The notes beneath the pieces are model-generated. The model ran no database searches. It was not told where the DNA came from and worked only from the letters and a program-made list of their open reading frames with translations. Positions 9,044 to 17,980 of a DNA stretch of 64,000 bases are shown here, in pieces. The stretch covers positions 1,612,001 through 1,676,000 of the forward strand of contig OZ007034.1 in NCBI GenBank assembly GCA_963931635.1, given 5' to 3'. Each line of letters starts with the position of its first letter. The stretch's first letter is position 1. The translations under genes were made by a program, and so were the position numbers. The stretch is from Caccoplasma sp905210875. Its GTDB lineage: Bacteria; Bacteroidota; Bacteroidia; Bacteroidales; UBA11471.

Positions 9044-9453
9044 GAGTTGCGATAGATGATGCGAGTTATTCCGTTGGAGAAGGATGTAGTCTTATACATA
9101 TTCCAACGGCTTGGAGTAAGGTCATCAAATACGAGAGTTCCCTTACCTGCAATGACAGGCAAGATATAGACAACCATCTCGTCAATGAGGTTGTAGCGTG
9201 AGAGTCCACGCAGAAGTTCTATGCTATCCTTGTCGGATATTTCAGCGATGTATGTATCGGATTGGTTGTTGTCGGAGTGTTTCTCGGCAAGCAGGTCGAG
9301 CAACGGATAGTGAGGCATAAGGCGATAGATGCTACGCTCGTGCCAATATGGAAAGCCCTTGGCATCATTCATTACCCACTGCATTAAGTTCTCGTCAGCT
9401 TTCGGAAGAAAGCCGTCCATTGTCATCGCTGCTATGATCTGAATCTTTGCCAT
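9028..9453 (-). CDS. RibD C-terminal / dihydrofolate-reductase-like protein
   Basis: An open frame begins at 9495, but the ATG at 9453 has a strong Shine-Dalgarno (GGAGG, 7 bp upstream) and starts the conserved fold (MAKIQIIAAMTMDGFLP), giving 141 residues. The Rossmann-like RibD_C/DHFR fold is indicated by the N-terminal strand-loop with D-GFLP, the central SDTYIAEIS segment, and the C-terminal DEMVVYILPVIAGKGTLVF strand typical of these reductases. It is shorter than the usual 170-200 residues. The substrate is unknown; relatives reduce riboflavin intermediates or folates. Such genes are frequent cargo beside rteAB-type regulators in Bacteroidales elements. Its leader is unusually structured. 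Confidence 0.75.
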   Translation of the reverse strand: MAKIQIIAAMTMDGFLPKADENLMQWVMNDAKGFPYWHERSIYRLMPHYPLLDLLAEKHSDNNQSDTYIAEISDKDSIELLRGLSRYNLIDEMVVYILPVIAGKGTLVFDDLTPSRWNMYKTTSFSNGITRIIYRNSCILQ

Positions 9454-9471
9454 ATCGTTACCTCCGTTCGT

Positions 9472-9696
9472 AAAAAAAGCGTGGTCATCACGCATCCGAA
9501 CAGAGGCTCTGGCATGGGCCCAAGGAGAGTACGTAACGCCACGCTATGCCATAGGCATAGCATAAGCATACGCAATACTCTCCTTAACTTCAACTGCCAG
9601 ATTTCTGTTCGGGATTCTTGCGAACTTATGTCTATATAAACGGACAGGAACAACGAATGTTCCGCCGCGATATTTCAATTTTACGGCTCAAAGATA
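9472..9696 (-). promoter_or_regulatory. Structured leader of the ribD-like gene with terminator-like stem
   Basis: A perfect -7 element TATCTTTG at 9696-9689 (minus strand) starts a leader of more than 200 nt. Nested stems follow: CCGAACAGA/TCTGTTCGG (9612-9604 with 9504-9496), CTGGCA/TGCCAG (9600-9595 with 9514-9509), and AAGGAGAGTA/TACTCTCCTT (9585-9576 with 9531-9522), enclosing GCTATGCC/GGCATAGC. Next comes GCGTGATGACCACGC (9493-9479) followed by seven T, a terminator-like stem directly before the Shine-Dalgarno. The layout is that of an attenuator or riboswitch; I do not recognise a known class. Confidence 0.65.
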
Positions 9697-9738
9697 CAAC
9701 TTTTTGCCGATATGCGGTTCATATTGCCACCACAATCA

Positions 9739-11049
9739 TCATTTTATACCATACTTTTTCATCTTGCGGTATAGTGTAGATGAGTCTACATTAAGCATTT
9801 GAGCCGCTTTGGTCTTAACACCACCACATGACTGTAAGGCTCTTATGATGCTCTGCTTTTCCACCTCCTCATCCTTCAATGGTTGCAGCGGAGCCTCCGG
9901 AATATCTACTGGCTTTGCCTGTGCAATATTCAAATCTACAAAGTCAATGAGCGTATCTTTAGCCATCAATACCGCACGCCTAATCTTGTTCTGCAACTCC
10001 CTTATATTGCCTGACCAGGAGTGTGAGAGCAATAACCGTTCCGCTTCAGCGGTAAAGCCTGTTCTCTCACGGTGCAGTTCTTTTGAGAATTTCTCGCGGA
10101 AGAAGTTGGCAAGCGGCAAAATATCTTCGGGACACTCGGCAAGTGAGGGTTGTCGTATCTCAAATTCACCCAGACGATGGTACAAGTCCTCACGGAAACG
10201 CCCCTCGGCAATAGCCTTCCCAATATCTTCATTAGTCGCTGCTACGATACGGACATCCGCCACACGCTCCACACTTGAGCCGACTGGCATAAATGTTCCC
10301 TCTTGTAACACTCGCAGCAACGAGGACTGCATATCGTATGGCAATGTTCCTATCTCATCAAGAAAGAGCGTACCGCCATTGGCGGCTTCAAAACAACCAC
10401 CTTTGTCGGCATCAGCACCTGTGAACGCACCTTTTGCGTGCCCGAAGAATGTAGAAGCTGCCAGCTCATGAGGTATGGCACCGCAGTTCACCGCAACAAA
10501 AGGCTTATCCTTGCGGTTGCTATGGAAGTGAATGCTTCGGGCAACGGACTCTTTACCCGTACCATTTGCTCCGAGAATCAATACTGAAATATCCGATGGA
10601 GCAACCAACTCCGCCATATTCATAGCTTCCATAGCCTTGGGGCTTGTACGCTTGAAGAGTTCCTTCTCCTTGCTGCGAACAGTTGATACGGGTTTCAATA
10701 GTTCCTTGACCATTTCCACCAACTGCTCGTGGAATACCGGCTTGGCAAGATAGTCCTTTGCACCCATCTTGATTGCCTTGACTGCATCCGTTACCGATGC
10801 ATACTCGGTCATTATCACAAATGGGATATCCATCTTCTCCTTATTGATCCATTCAAGAAGTGATATACCGTCACCTTGTGGCAAACGCACATCTGAGAGT
10901 ATCAGATCGAACGATTCCTTACGTAATAACTTACGGGCATAAGGTTCGTCTATTGCAGTCGTCACAGCATATCCTTCACGCTCCAGCCAGTCCCTTACTA
11001 TCTGCGAAAGGGTTATATTATCCTCTACTATCAATATTCTTTTCTTCAT
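9739..11049 (-). CDS. rteB: RteB-like sigma-54-type response regulator
   Basis: 436 residues in NtrC order. The receiver domain covers residues 1-120 (acidic pocket VEDN; phospho-acceptor Asp53 in LSDVRLPQGDG). The AAA+ domain covers about 135-370 (Walker A GANGTGKES; the sigma-54 contact loop GAFTGA; Walker B GGTLFLDEIG). The C-terminal Fis-type HTH reads TKAAQMLNVDSSTLYRKMKK. In CTnDOT, RteB with RteA responds to tetracycline and activates rteC and mobilisation functions. The start overlaps the upstream rteA-like gene by 32 bp, so the two are coupled. No rteC-like gene is visible in the window, so its targets here are unknown. Symbol given by family, not exact identity. Confidence 0.88.
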   Translation of the reverse strand: MKKRILIVEDNITLSQIVRDWLEREGYAVTTAIDEPYARKLLRKESFDLILSDVRLPQGDGISLLEWINKEKMDIPFVIMTEYASVTDAVKAIKMGAKDYLAKPVFHEQLVEMVKELLKPVSTVRSKEKELFKRTSPKAMEAMNMAELVAPSDISVLILGANGTGKESVARSIHFHSNRKDKPFVAVNCGAIPHELAASTFFGHAKGAFTGADADKGGCFEAANGGTLFLDEIGTLPYDMQSSLLRVLQEGTFMPVGSSVERVADVRIVAATNEDIGKAIAEGRFREDLYHRLGEFEIRQPSLAECPEDILPLANFFREKFSKELHRERTGFTAEAERLLLSHSWSGNIRELQNKIRRAVLMAKDTLIDFVDLNIAQAKPVDIPEAPLQPLKDEEVEKQSIIRALQSCGGVKTKAAQMLNVDSSTLYRKMKKYGIK

Positions 11050-13318
11050 CGGCTATTCTTTCTATCTCATTTCCGGCATCCTCAATCAGGTGCTCTATGT
11101 GGGTTATTACATGATTCGTGTGGTTTAACACGGTTTGAGTATCACACTCCGTATCCTTCAGGACATTGCGGTAAGCAAGCAGAATCTCATCCATCGAGAC
11201 CATCTCCCACATCGGGAACATACGATGTGCTATGCTTCGCATCGACTCCCTGTTCTCGGCTGTCATTGCAATCTTCAGATCGACAATATCCTTCTCGCAG
11301 GACTCTATCATCGTTCTCAATATTTTCTTCTTGTCCGATACATTGGCAAGTATCATTGAGAAGTCCGTATCACTGCCTAGTTCGCGGCCCTTGACTACTG
11401 AAGCAATGACCTTCAACAGTTCATTCATGGAGAACGGCTTGAAGATGCAACCGTCAAATCCAGCCTCAAGAAGTGCTTCACGCTCACTTTCGCTTCGTGC
11501 TGTCATTGCCACTATCGGAATATCCTTAGAGTTACCGATGCGTGATTTGCGGAGCAATTCAAGCAACTTGAATCCATCGGTATTCGGCATCTGAATATCG
11601 CTCAAAAGCAGGTCGTAGTTCTTCTTACGCAGTTCCTCGGTCAGTTTATCTACCTTGCTGCATATTGTACACGATACTCCATTACGCTCCAACATCTCCT
11701 TTACAAGTTCAAGTTGCAGCATATCATCATCGATGGCAATGACATTCTTTGGCAGATGCAATGATGCGTCAAACGAAACGCTTTCCTCTTCTATAGGCTC
11801 ATCGGTAACAGGAAGAGGCAAAGTGACGGTGAATGTTGTGCCTTGATTCAATGTACTCTCCACATCTATTGTTCCGCCAAGCATTGTTACTATTCCGTGG
11901 GCTATTGGCAGACCGAGACCATAGCCATCGGAGTTTTCTGCACTCGCAGCACGCTCAAATGGCAGATAGATACGCTTCATCATCTCTTCGGTCATACCCA
12001 CACCCGTATCGCTGACTTTCATTGTGAATGTGCCGTCCATATAGGTTACATTGAATCCGATATGTCCTGCGGAAGTGAACTTGACGGCATTGGCAATAAG
12101 GTTGTTGATGATTTGCTCTATTCTATCGACATCGCCTTTGACTACTGTATCAACACCTATGAACTCATGCTCAAAGAGAAGCCCTTTATCATTGATAGGC
12201 TGTGTGGCACCGTCCACCACACGATTCAGTAAATCGGAAATTCGGAATGGCACAGGGTGCATAGTCTCTTTCGCTTGATTAAGACGATAGACATCGAGCA
12301 GGTTGTTTACAAGGTGCAGTATATGCTTGCTGCGACCTAATACCTTTTTCAGTTGCAGATTGCGTTTCTTCTTCTCCCGTGTGTCCATGGCCAAATCTGT
12401 ATAACCGATAATGTTGTTGAGCGGACCTCGTATATCATGTGAGATGGTAAGGATAATCTTATTACGCATTTCAAGTAACTCAGCGTTTTTGCGGTTACTC
12501 TCCTCTAACTTGCGTCGGCCACGCTCTTTCTTGCCATAGTCACGCATAATGACAAAATACGAGGCTATAAGAGCAATGAAAATAAAAGCCGTAATACCTC
12601 CTAAATAAACCTTTGTTCTCTCGCGAGTCTTAATAATCTGTTGTTCCCTTGCTTGAAGATCCTCCGTTACACGCCCGTCCATTGCAGCAATAAGGTCCTT
12701 CAATTGCTGGTTGATTACATAATTGCGATGAGCGAGGCTGTCTGCCGTTTCAGAGAGTTGACGGCTCTGCTCGGACTGCTTCTTGATAACATCCCGATTA
12801 AGGGTATAAAGTTTTGTGGTTGTCGTGGATTGCGGTTTATCCTTCTTCTTGAAGAGGCCCAGGAAACCGCTCTTCTTCTCAGCTTCCTGCGTACTCTCAT
12901 ATGCTATGACGGGAACACGCTCGGCAAGTTCTTCGCCGAGTTCTACCTGCTTTTCAAACAGCTTGGAGATATTGAAGAGTTGGATTTCTTTCTCTGCCAT
13001 CAACACCCGTAGGCTATCTATCCGTTCACCGGAATAGTAATCCTTGAACTCACAAAGGATGCTATCCACTTTGAGGCGTTTGGCACGATAGAGAGTTGTG
13101 TCGGCTCTTTCCCATTCGAGAATGGTTTCACCGAACATCGTAAGGTCGAGCATATGTACATATGCCTCATGCACACTTTGCCGGAGACGGTGAATCTCTT
13201 TCACTTCACGCTCCAATCTGTTCATTTGTCGCCATTCGTGCAGGTACGTATATACGATACCACCAATTAGGGCGACAATAATAGTATAGCCAATGGCTAT
13301 CTTCCTTTCTATTTTCAT
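11018..13318 (-). CDS. rteA: RteA-like hybrid sensor histidine kinase
   Basis: 766 residues. The sensor begins with a membrane segment (about 8-26), then a helical extracytoplasmic region containing FGETILEWE and ERIDSLR, then a second membrane helix near 240-260. HisKA follows with the phospho-acceptor in LTISHDIRGPLNNIIGYT, then the ATPase domain (N box NLIANAVKFT; G1 VSDTGVGMT; G2 GYGLGLPI). A receiver domain comes next (LLLSDIQMPNTDG) and a C-terminal Hpt-like helical domain (SIAHRMFPMWEM). The architecture and the FGETILEW motif match the truncated RteA beside tet(Q) at 54.4 kb, but the two are clearly diverged. It is a full-length copy with its own promoter (TAATTTTG at 13383-13376). 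Confidence 0.9.
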   Translation of the reverse strand: MKIERKIAIGYTIIVALIGGIVYTYLHEWRQMNRLEREVKEIHRLRQSVHEAYVHMLDLTMFGETILEWERADTTLYRAKRLKVDSILCEFKDYYSGERIDSLRVLMAEKEIQLFNISKLFEKQVELGEELAERVPVIAYESTQEAEKKSGFLGLFKKKDKPQSTTTTKLYTLNRDVIKKQSEQSRQLSETADSLAHRNYVINQQLKDLIAAMDGRVTEDLQAREQQIIKTRERTKVYLGGITAFIFIALIASYFVIMRDYGKKERGRRKLEESNRKNAELLEMRNKIILTISHDIRGPLNNIIGYTDLAMDTREKKKRNLQLKKVLGRSKHILHLVNNLLDVYRLNQAKETMHPVPFRISDLLNRVVDGATQPINDKGLLFEHEFIGVDTVVKGDVDRIEQIINNLIANAVKFTSAGHIGFNVTYMDGTFTMKVSDTGVGMTEEMMKRIYLPFERAASAENSDGYGLGLPIAHGIVTMLGGTIDVESTLNQGTTFTVTLPLPVTDEPIEEESVSFDASLHLPKNVIAIDDDMLQLELVKEMLERNGVSCTICSKVDKLTEELRKKNYDLLLSDIQMPNTDGFKLLELLRKSRIGNSKDIPIVAMTARSESEREALLEAGFDGCIFKPFSMNELLKVIASVVKGRELGSDTDFSMILANVSDKKKILRTMIESCEKDIVDLKIAMTAENRESMRSIAHRMFPMWEMVSMDEILLAYRNVLKDTECDTQTVLNHTNHVITHIEHLIEDAGNEIERIADEEKNIDSRG

Positions 13319-13545
13319 TGCGTCCTATATTTAAGTCGGGTTAGTCCGAACTGTTTATCATATATGCCTAATGTGCAAAATTACTAATAAAGCAAAAAAT
13401 TAATGTTGCTTTATCATTTTTTAATAGCATTTCAAGGCATTTTTAATATAAAACGCTATAAATGATGAAGATATTGTAATAAATATGGAGCGATAGCATA
13501 AAAAAAGCCATCATACTCGTTAGGAATATGACAGCTATCTGTTGA
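13319..13545 (-). promoter_or_regulatory. rteA-like promoter region
   Basis: 227 AT-rich bases between the rteA-like start and the end of the thiF-like gene. On the minus strand TAATTTTG (13383-13376) fits the -7 consensus, about 58 bp before the ATG. No good -33 TTTG is present at the usual distance, which suggests an activated promoter. Nothing else is recognisable. Confidence 0.5.
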
Positions 13546-14334
13546 CTATACCATTATCGGATTGACCTTCATCGTACTGAGGTTGAGATAAAGTCCATGA
13601 TGCTCTATCATTCCGTGTCGGAACATCTTCCAGAGGATATTGCAGCCGAGTTGTGCCAATGTGGAGTTGATGAACAGGTCCTGCTTCTCCAATGCCTCGG
13701 CAAGTGAACAGCTCGGCCCGGAGTCCTCTTCCTTGATTCGGGCATACTTTACCAACTTTGTGATGACCTTCAACGATGGTACAGTTTGATAAATTTGTGA
13801 GGTAGGTTGCTTTATCTTCTTTGGAATACTACCCAATACGACCTGTCCCGATGTTTGTGTATTGCCGAAGTCAAGCCAATACAGAGGTGTCTGATGGTTT
13901 GTGTAGTTGCACGCAGGTACGGCCTTGAGGATATTCCAAAGGTCTATTCGTGATTTGATGTTATCCGTACAGGTTATGGTTATGTTGGCAATATCTTCTC
14001 TTTTGGCATCTTTCATATTGGAGGGATAGAACGCCGGCACAGCCTTCCAGTCATTTCCGAAGAAGTTGTTGATGCGTGTTATCAGGCAATTCGCCTTATT
14101 CAGCCCCAAATCGGAATACCCGAAGAGTTGTCGTCCTATGTTGGCTTCAGTTACAATATCGGGATCATATAGTGTTACGAATAGTCCCGGATGTCCGAGG
14201 GCACGAAGTGTTACATCCAATCGTGCGAGGTTTGTCAATACTTGTGAGCCTGTACCTCCACCACCTATAAGGTTTACCGTTACGGGGTGTTGTGGATTGA
14301 GCAGATAGCTGTCGGTATAATGTACTCTTTTCAT
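13546..14334 (-). CDS. PRTRC-system ThiF family protein (E1-like)
   Basis: 262 residues. A Rossmann fold with the ATP-binding loop NLIGGGGTGSQ (about residues 21-31), the acidic YDPDIV, the NIGRQ arginine finger motif and TCTDNIKSR, the standard ThiF/MoeB/E1 signatures. Cysteines occur near the end of the domain (GPSCSLAEALE), a position where E1-like enzymes can carry a catalytic Cys. It overlaps the PRTRC protein B gene by 4 bp. In the cassette it is predicted to adenylate the C-terminus of the small ubiquitin-like protein C encoded 2 kb upstream. Substrate in vivo unknown. Confidence 0.88.
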   Translation of the reverse strand: MKRVHYTDSYLLNPQHPVTVNLIGGGGTGSQVLTNLARLDVTLRALGHPGLFVTLYDPDIVTEANIGRQLFGYSDLGLNKANCLITRINNFFGNDWKAVPAFYPSNMKDAKREDIANITITCTDNIKSRIDLWNILKAVPACNYTNHQTPLYWLDFGNTQTSGQVVLGSIPKKIKQPTSQIYQTVPSLKVITKLVKYARIKEEDSGPSCSLAEALEKQDLFINSTLAQLGCNILWKMFRHGMIEHHGLYLNLSTMKVNPIMV

Positions 14335-15029
14335 CGTAGTATATCTTTAAGTTTCAAATTCTTTAGAGGTTTTAATTCTTCAAGGTTGAAGGGAGCATCC
14401 TTTGCTGCCTTTGTCACGAGCACAAGGTTGCTCTTTGTGGGATTTCCGTTACCTCCGAGATGTGAGAACTCCGTGAGCCAGAACTTCTTCTCCCAGTACT
14501 CAAGTAATTTGTCGTAGGTAATCTCTGTCGGCTTGTCAATCTTTGCCGAGCCAAGACAGACGCTTGAACCCGTGACATTGAAGAACGGAGCAGCGTAGAG
14601 TTCCGTTTCGGGCTTCAGCTCCTTGTCTATGTATGCGTAGATATTCATACGCTCATCACGCACCTCATAGATGACACCGGGTAAGTTGTACTCGGCATTC
14701 TCAATATGTAGCGACTCCTTGAAGAACATCATACGCTTTTGTGGCGGGTTGTACCAGATATATTTCTCGTAGCCCTTGCGTGTATCACTCCATAGCATAT
14801 TTGTCGGGATGCGACCATGCGGTGTGCTGCTGTGCCTTTCGGAATACCCCTTTATTAGTTCGTTGATGAAGTCCACCGTTACGGGACGGCCTTCGCTCAT
14901 GGCTCCCTCATTGTCTATGCTCCGTACTTCAAGGAAGTATGTATCTCCTCCATCTGTGGAGTATGCTATCAATGCCGCACGGGGGCGCAGCATTGTATTT
15001 ATCTGCTTGGTAAGTTTGTTGGTATCCAT
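14331..15029 (-). CDS. PRTRC-system protein B (prokaryotic E2-like family D)
   Basis: 232 residues of the PRTRC protein B family, which structural comparison has placed among E2-like folds. The diagnostic segment is YAAPFFNVTGSSVCLG, with Cys158 at the position expected for an E2-type catalytic cysteine. The gene starts 5 bp after the upstream cassette gene and overlaps the E1-like gene by 4 bp, a tight coupling that fits a trans-thiolation relay. Catalysis has not been shown for this family as far as I know, so the E2 role is inference. Confidence 0.8.
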   Translation of the reverse strand: MDTNKLTKQINTMLRPRAALIAYSTDGGDTYFLEVRSIDNEGAMSEGRPVTVDFINELIKGYSERHSSTPHGRIPTNMLWSDTRKGYEKYIWYNPPQKRMMFFKESLHIENAEYNLPGVIYEVRDERMNIYAYIDKELKPETELYAAPFFNVTGSSVCLGSAKIDKPTEITYDKLLEYWEKKFWLTEFSHLGGNGNPTKSNLVLVTKAAKDAPFNLEELKPLKNLKLKDILR

Positions 15030-15034
15030 AGTGA

Positions 15035-16126
15035 TTATCGTATGTAGTGAATAAAATCATCTGCCCACTTGAAAAACCTTTCGGGGTAGGTATCTTCAAG
15101 TGTAAAAACCTTGTCGGTCGTTGGAGAGACGGCAAAGGTTGATGCAGGAATAATATCGTATGACTCCTGACGGGAGGAATTATAGAAGTCGATAAGGTGT
15201 TCCGTCATTATATCATCGCTATCATAGACGACCCTTATCTGCTGTTCGAGTGTCATCGGCAGATAATCAGGCTCCTCGTCATAGAACGGGTCATAGCCAT
15301 AGTACATGATGGCTTTATCCGTCTTTATGAACTCAAGTCCTCTTCTCAGTAGTTCGATAAGGCCTTGTTCAAAGCCATTCTTACACTCATATTCTTCTAT
15401 GGCTTTGGGCAGGTTCTTGTAGTAGGACTTTCGCCACACCCTGTCGAGGAGTTTATATGCTCTGCCATCCTTGTATGATTTCACGAGCTTTTCCCTCGCT
15501 CGCCTCTCTTTGGCATCTTCATCCTCATAGCAGCCTTCAGTCAGCATATCAAGAGCCCAGTCCATATCTTCCTCATCGTTGATGGTGGTTATACCGTTCT
15601 CTTTCATAAAATTATGATAGAATGTGATGACAATGCGTCTGAGTGTGGGATTCAGTTCCTCCACGAACTTTACAGGGAAGTAATACAGTGTGTACTCACC
15701 CCAAGTATGTGTGTTCCACACATTGAAGTATAGACAGCCATTGTCATCCTCAAGGTTGAGATACATGCCGCTTTTATTTACGAGGTCGTTCATCTCATTG
15801 TAGAGATTGACAATACCTTCACCGATAGTTCGGCCGGGTGTATGCTCCGCCTTTACATTCATCAGTTCGGCATAGCGGAAATAAGAATCACGCAGGTATT
15901 CGTAATTCTCCTGCGTGATTAGGTTATAACTGTTTCCACAATAGCTCTCCCTCATAATAGTCTGTGGTGCTATAGGGAGAATAGGTGTCTTTAGAAAAGA
16001 ATTACGGCACCCGTTGGCGCCGTAACTCTCTCTACTCTTGTCACACCGTATCGTACCTCCCGCTTGGTCGATGCGATTATCATCCTTGCGAGCTGTTCCG
16101 ATTGATGTTCGTCCAATGGTCTGCAT
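15035..16126 (-). CDS. PRTRC-associated protein of unknown function
   Basis: 363 residues, strongly acidic, rich in Tyr and Trp. It lies inside the cassette between proteins B and C, in the place often occupied by PRTRC protein F. The first 55 residues (from ATG 16126) are low in conserved character; an alternative start is the ATG at 15955 (MRESYCGNSYNL). I see no catalytic motif. The PYDEEP-like and DDDI-type acidic runs suggest a binding protein rather than an enzyme. Confidence 0.6.
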   Translation of the reverse strand: MQTIGRTSIGTARKDDNRIDQAGGTIRCDKSRESYGANGCRNSFLKTPILPIAPQTIMRESYCGNSYNLITQENYEYLRDSYFRYAELMNVKAEHTPGRTIGEGIVNLYNEMNDLVNKSGMYLNLEDDNGCLYFNVWNTHTWGEYTLYYFPVKFVEELNPTLRRIVITFYHNFMKENGITTINDEEDMDWALDMLTEGCYEDEDAKERRAREKLVKSYKDGRAYKLLDRVWRKSYYKNLPKAIEEYECKNGFEQGLIELLRRGLEFIKTDKAIMYYGYDPFYDEEPDYLPMTLEQQIRVVYDSDDIMTEHLIDFYNSSRQESYDIIPASTFAVSPTTDKVFTLEDTYPERFFKWADDFIHYIR

Positions 16127-16160
16127 GACTTCTTCTTTTTAGTGTCCTTACTCATAGTTC

Positions 16161-16382
16161 TCATCCTTTTGTTCCGATGGTTGTCTTGAACTCATATACA
16201 GCCTTGTCATCCTTGATGGTCGGGCCGTGTACGGTTGCGGTGGTCAGTTCCGGATAGATGTTCGAGTAGAAGCTCATCACACTCTCCGGAGAGTCATTCG
16301 GATTGGGATCAGGAAGTGTAATCATCTCTGTACCTTTCTTAAAGGTGAATGATCGCTGCATTTCGTTTCTTAAAAGTGCCAT
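16161..16382 (-). CDS. PRTRC-system protein C (ubiquitin-like)
   Basis: 73 residues. The family signature LPDPNPNDSPESVMSFYSNIYPELTTATVHGP is present as separate motifs: LPDPNPNDSP near residue 23, VMSFYS, YPELTTA. The chain ends in IGTKG, with a C-terminal glycine. The family (Prok_Ub in Pfam, from memory) adopts a beta-grasp fold, and a terminal Gly is what an E1-like ThiF would adenylate. It starts 4 bp after protein E. This suggests a small conjugation or sulfur-relay system rather than a structural role. Confidence 0.82.
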   Translation of the reverse strand: MALLRNEMQRSFTFKKGTEMITLPDPNPNDSPESVMSFYSNIYPELTTATVHGPTIKDDKAVYEFKTTIGTKG

Positions 16383-16386
16383 AGTC

Positions 16387-17346
16387 TTAAACTGTTTGGG
16401 CGTATGCCTGTGAATAATGATTTTCTAACATTGACTGAGGGAAGTCGGGATATTCCTCATAATCCTCGGGGCGATATGCAGGGCCTTCGTGCATATATGC
16501 CTGCTGTAACTCTTCAGGCATAGGAGGCTCCTCATGATGTGGAAACATCGGAATCTCACCCTGTGGATAGTGAGGATGCTGCTGTCCTGCATTTTGAGGT
16601 GGATAACCGCCTTGTGGTGCGGTGAACATAGGCTGCCCGCCATACTGAGGCTGTGGGGCTTGCTGAACAGGGCGTTGCATAGGCTGCTGCACGGGACGCA
16701 TTACCGTCTGTTGTGGCTGTGGCGGCATCTGTCGTGGTGCTGCCTGCGGCTGTATAGTCTGCTGTGCAGGTTGCGGTACCACATTCTGTGGTTGTGCCAC
16801 TTGTGGAGCCGGTGCAGGAGTCTCTTCCATCATCTCGAAGAGCGAGCCTTGGTTCATCGCCTTCTTCTGTGCGGCAATCTTCTCATCTACCTCCTTCTGC
16901 TTGTCGGCAGTGGCATACATACGAGCCTGCTGAAGTGCGGTGATGGCATCCTTATGATTCTTGGCAGTGATCAGCTCCTCTGCCTTCTTCATATGCTTCT
17001 CGTACTTCTCACGCTTCTCCTTCTCCTCTTTGGTCTCTTTGGCCTTGGCATCCTTTGCCACCTTGCTGTTGGCAGCGGCCTTGTCTGCCTGCTTCTCGAA
17101 CTCCATCAAATTGGAGATAAGCCCCGTAGCCTTACGTATAGGCTGCATAATGTGTTGCAGGAACTCTGCATCCATCTCTTCGGGAGTGCCCGTTAGTGTC
17201 AGCGGAACGATGTGGTTTGCAGCCTCATCTTTGAGTCCGTTGGCCTTCGGCAGTGTTGATACAGTAAGTTGTCCGTTCGCTTTGCGGATGACGAGCGTAA
17301 GATCTACGCCCTCGGTCATCATCTGTGAAATTGATGTGAAAAACAT
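16387..17346 (-). CDS. PRTRC-system protein E
   Basis: 319 residues. The N-terminal ~110 residues form the conserved PRTRC E domain (MFFTSISQMMTEGVDLTLVI, ANHIVPLTLTGTPEEMDAEF). A charged Lys/Glu-rich coiled coil follows (about 95-165). A long Pro/Gln-rich region then runs to near the end (repeats of QPQ, RPVQQ, QMPPQPQ). The low-complexity tail is expected to be disordered. Its cellular role is unknown. It is first in the cassette after the small gene at 17.4 kb. Confidence 0.8.
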   Translation of the reverse strand: MFFTSISQMMTEGVDLTLVIRKANGQLTVSTLPKANGLKDEAANHIVPLTLTGTPEEMDAEFLQHIMQPIRKATGLISNLMEFEKQADKAAANSKVAKDAKAKETKEEKEKREKYEKHMKKAEELITAKNHKDAITALQQARMYATADKQKEVDEKIAAQKKAMNQGSLFEMMEETPAPAPQVAQPQNVVPQPAQQTIQPQAAPRQMPPQPQQTVMRPVQQPMQRPVQQAPQPQYGGQPMFTAPQGGYPPQNAGQQHPHYPQGEIPMFPHHEEPPMPEELQQAYMHEGPAYRPEDYEEYPDFPQSMLENHYSQAYAQTV

Positions 17347-17391
17347 AACTTTATGATTTAATGTTAATACTGAATTACTTTCTTGTGATGT

Positions 17392-17604
17392 TCACTGGTT
17401 GAAGAACTCTGCAAGCAGTCTGTTACGGTCAGGATGTTTGCTTATCTCCAGAATGGGATTGAGCAACTCCGATATATGTACCGGACCTCGTGAGCCTCTT
17501 GGCGGCAACTTGATTTCAGGTTCAGTGACCTTTACTCTTCTTCTACGTACCACAGGCATCTGCATCGGTGCCATCGGTACACTTGCGATGATTGCTTGAT
17601 TCAT
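17392..17604 (-). CDS. Small basic protein in the PRTRC operon
   Basis: 70 residues. A basic RRRRVKV stretch near residue 20 is followed by LPPRGSRGPVHISELLNPIL and a helical C-terminus. The start is 36 bp downstream of hairpin element A, and the gene leads into protein E with a 45-bp gap. I do not recognise a family; the basic patch suggests nucleic-acid or membrane-surface contact. Confidence 0.6.
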   Translation of the reverse strand: MNQAIIASVPMAPMQMPVVRRRRVKVTEPEIKLPPRGSRGPVHISELLNPILEISKHPDRNRLLAEFFNQ

Positions 17605-17640
17605 AGCTTTATCTTTTATTATATGGTTAATACTCGGACT

Positions 17641-17817
17641 TTGGCAGTCCGTTGAACTACGAGGGCGTTAAGGCTAATGCTTCCGGTAAGGCAAGGTTTT
17701 CGGTGAAAATACCGCAGCACGGCGAGGATGATTTTCTCCGAAACCACCTGTGGCCCGACCTTGCTGTCCGATAAGAAGCATTGGCCAACTTTGCCCTGTA
17801 GTTCATCGGCTTGCCAA
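17641..17817 (-). repeat. Long imperfect hairpin element A (one of four)
   Basis: About 177 bp. Outer arms pair TTGGCA (17641) with TGCCAA (to 17817), GAACTAC with GTAGTTC, and AATGCTTC with GAAGCATT. The 74-bp core (17691-17764) is bounded by GCAAGGT/ACCTTGC and contains TTTCGGTGAAAAT pairing with ATTTTCTCCGAAA. The loop ACCGCAG can pair with CTGTGG beyond the stem, making a possible pseudoknot. The core resembles elements B and C; the arms do not. It lies 36 bp upstream of the start of the 17604 gene. Bases 17818-17980 to its right show nothing I can name. Confidence 0.75.
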
Positions 17818-17980
17818 TGGCTGGTATTTTCTCTGTTCCTTTCTTCATTTTTATCCTCATACTTGAATCGTCCACCTACAAAAAGAGCCGTCCGAGAAGG
17901 ACAGCTCCCATAACCCATATCGCAATATATCTGCTTATATGTTGTATGTCGATGACAAGACCTTTTCATTGCTTTAAGAG

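Noticed and set aside
9432..9653. 73-codon frame in the ribD leader
   Set aside because: It covers the nested stems and overlaps the ribD start; codon content is explained by the structured RNA.
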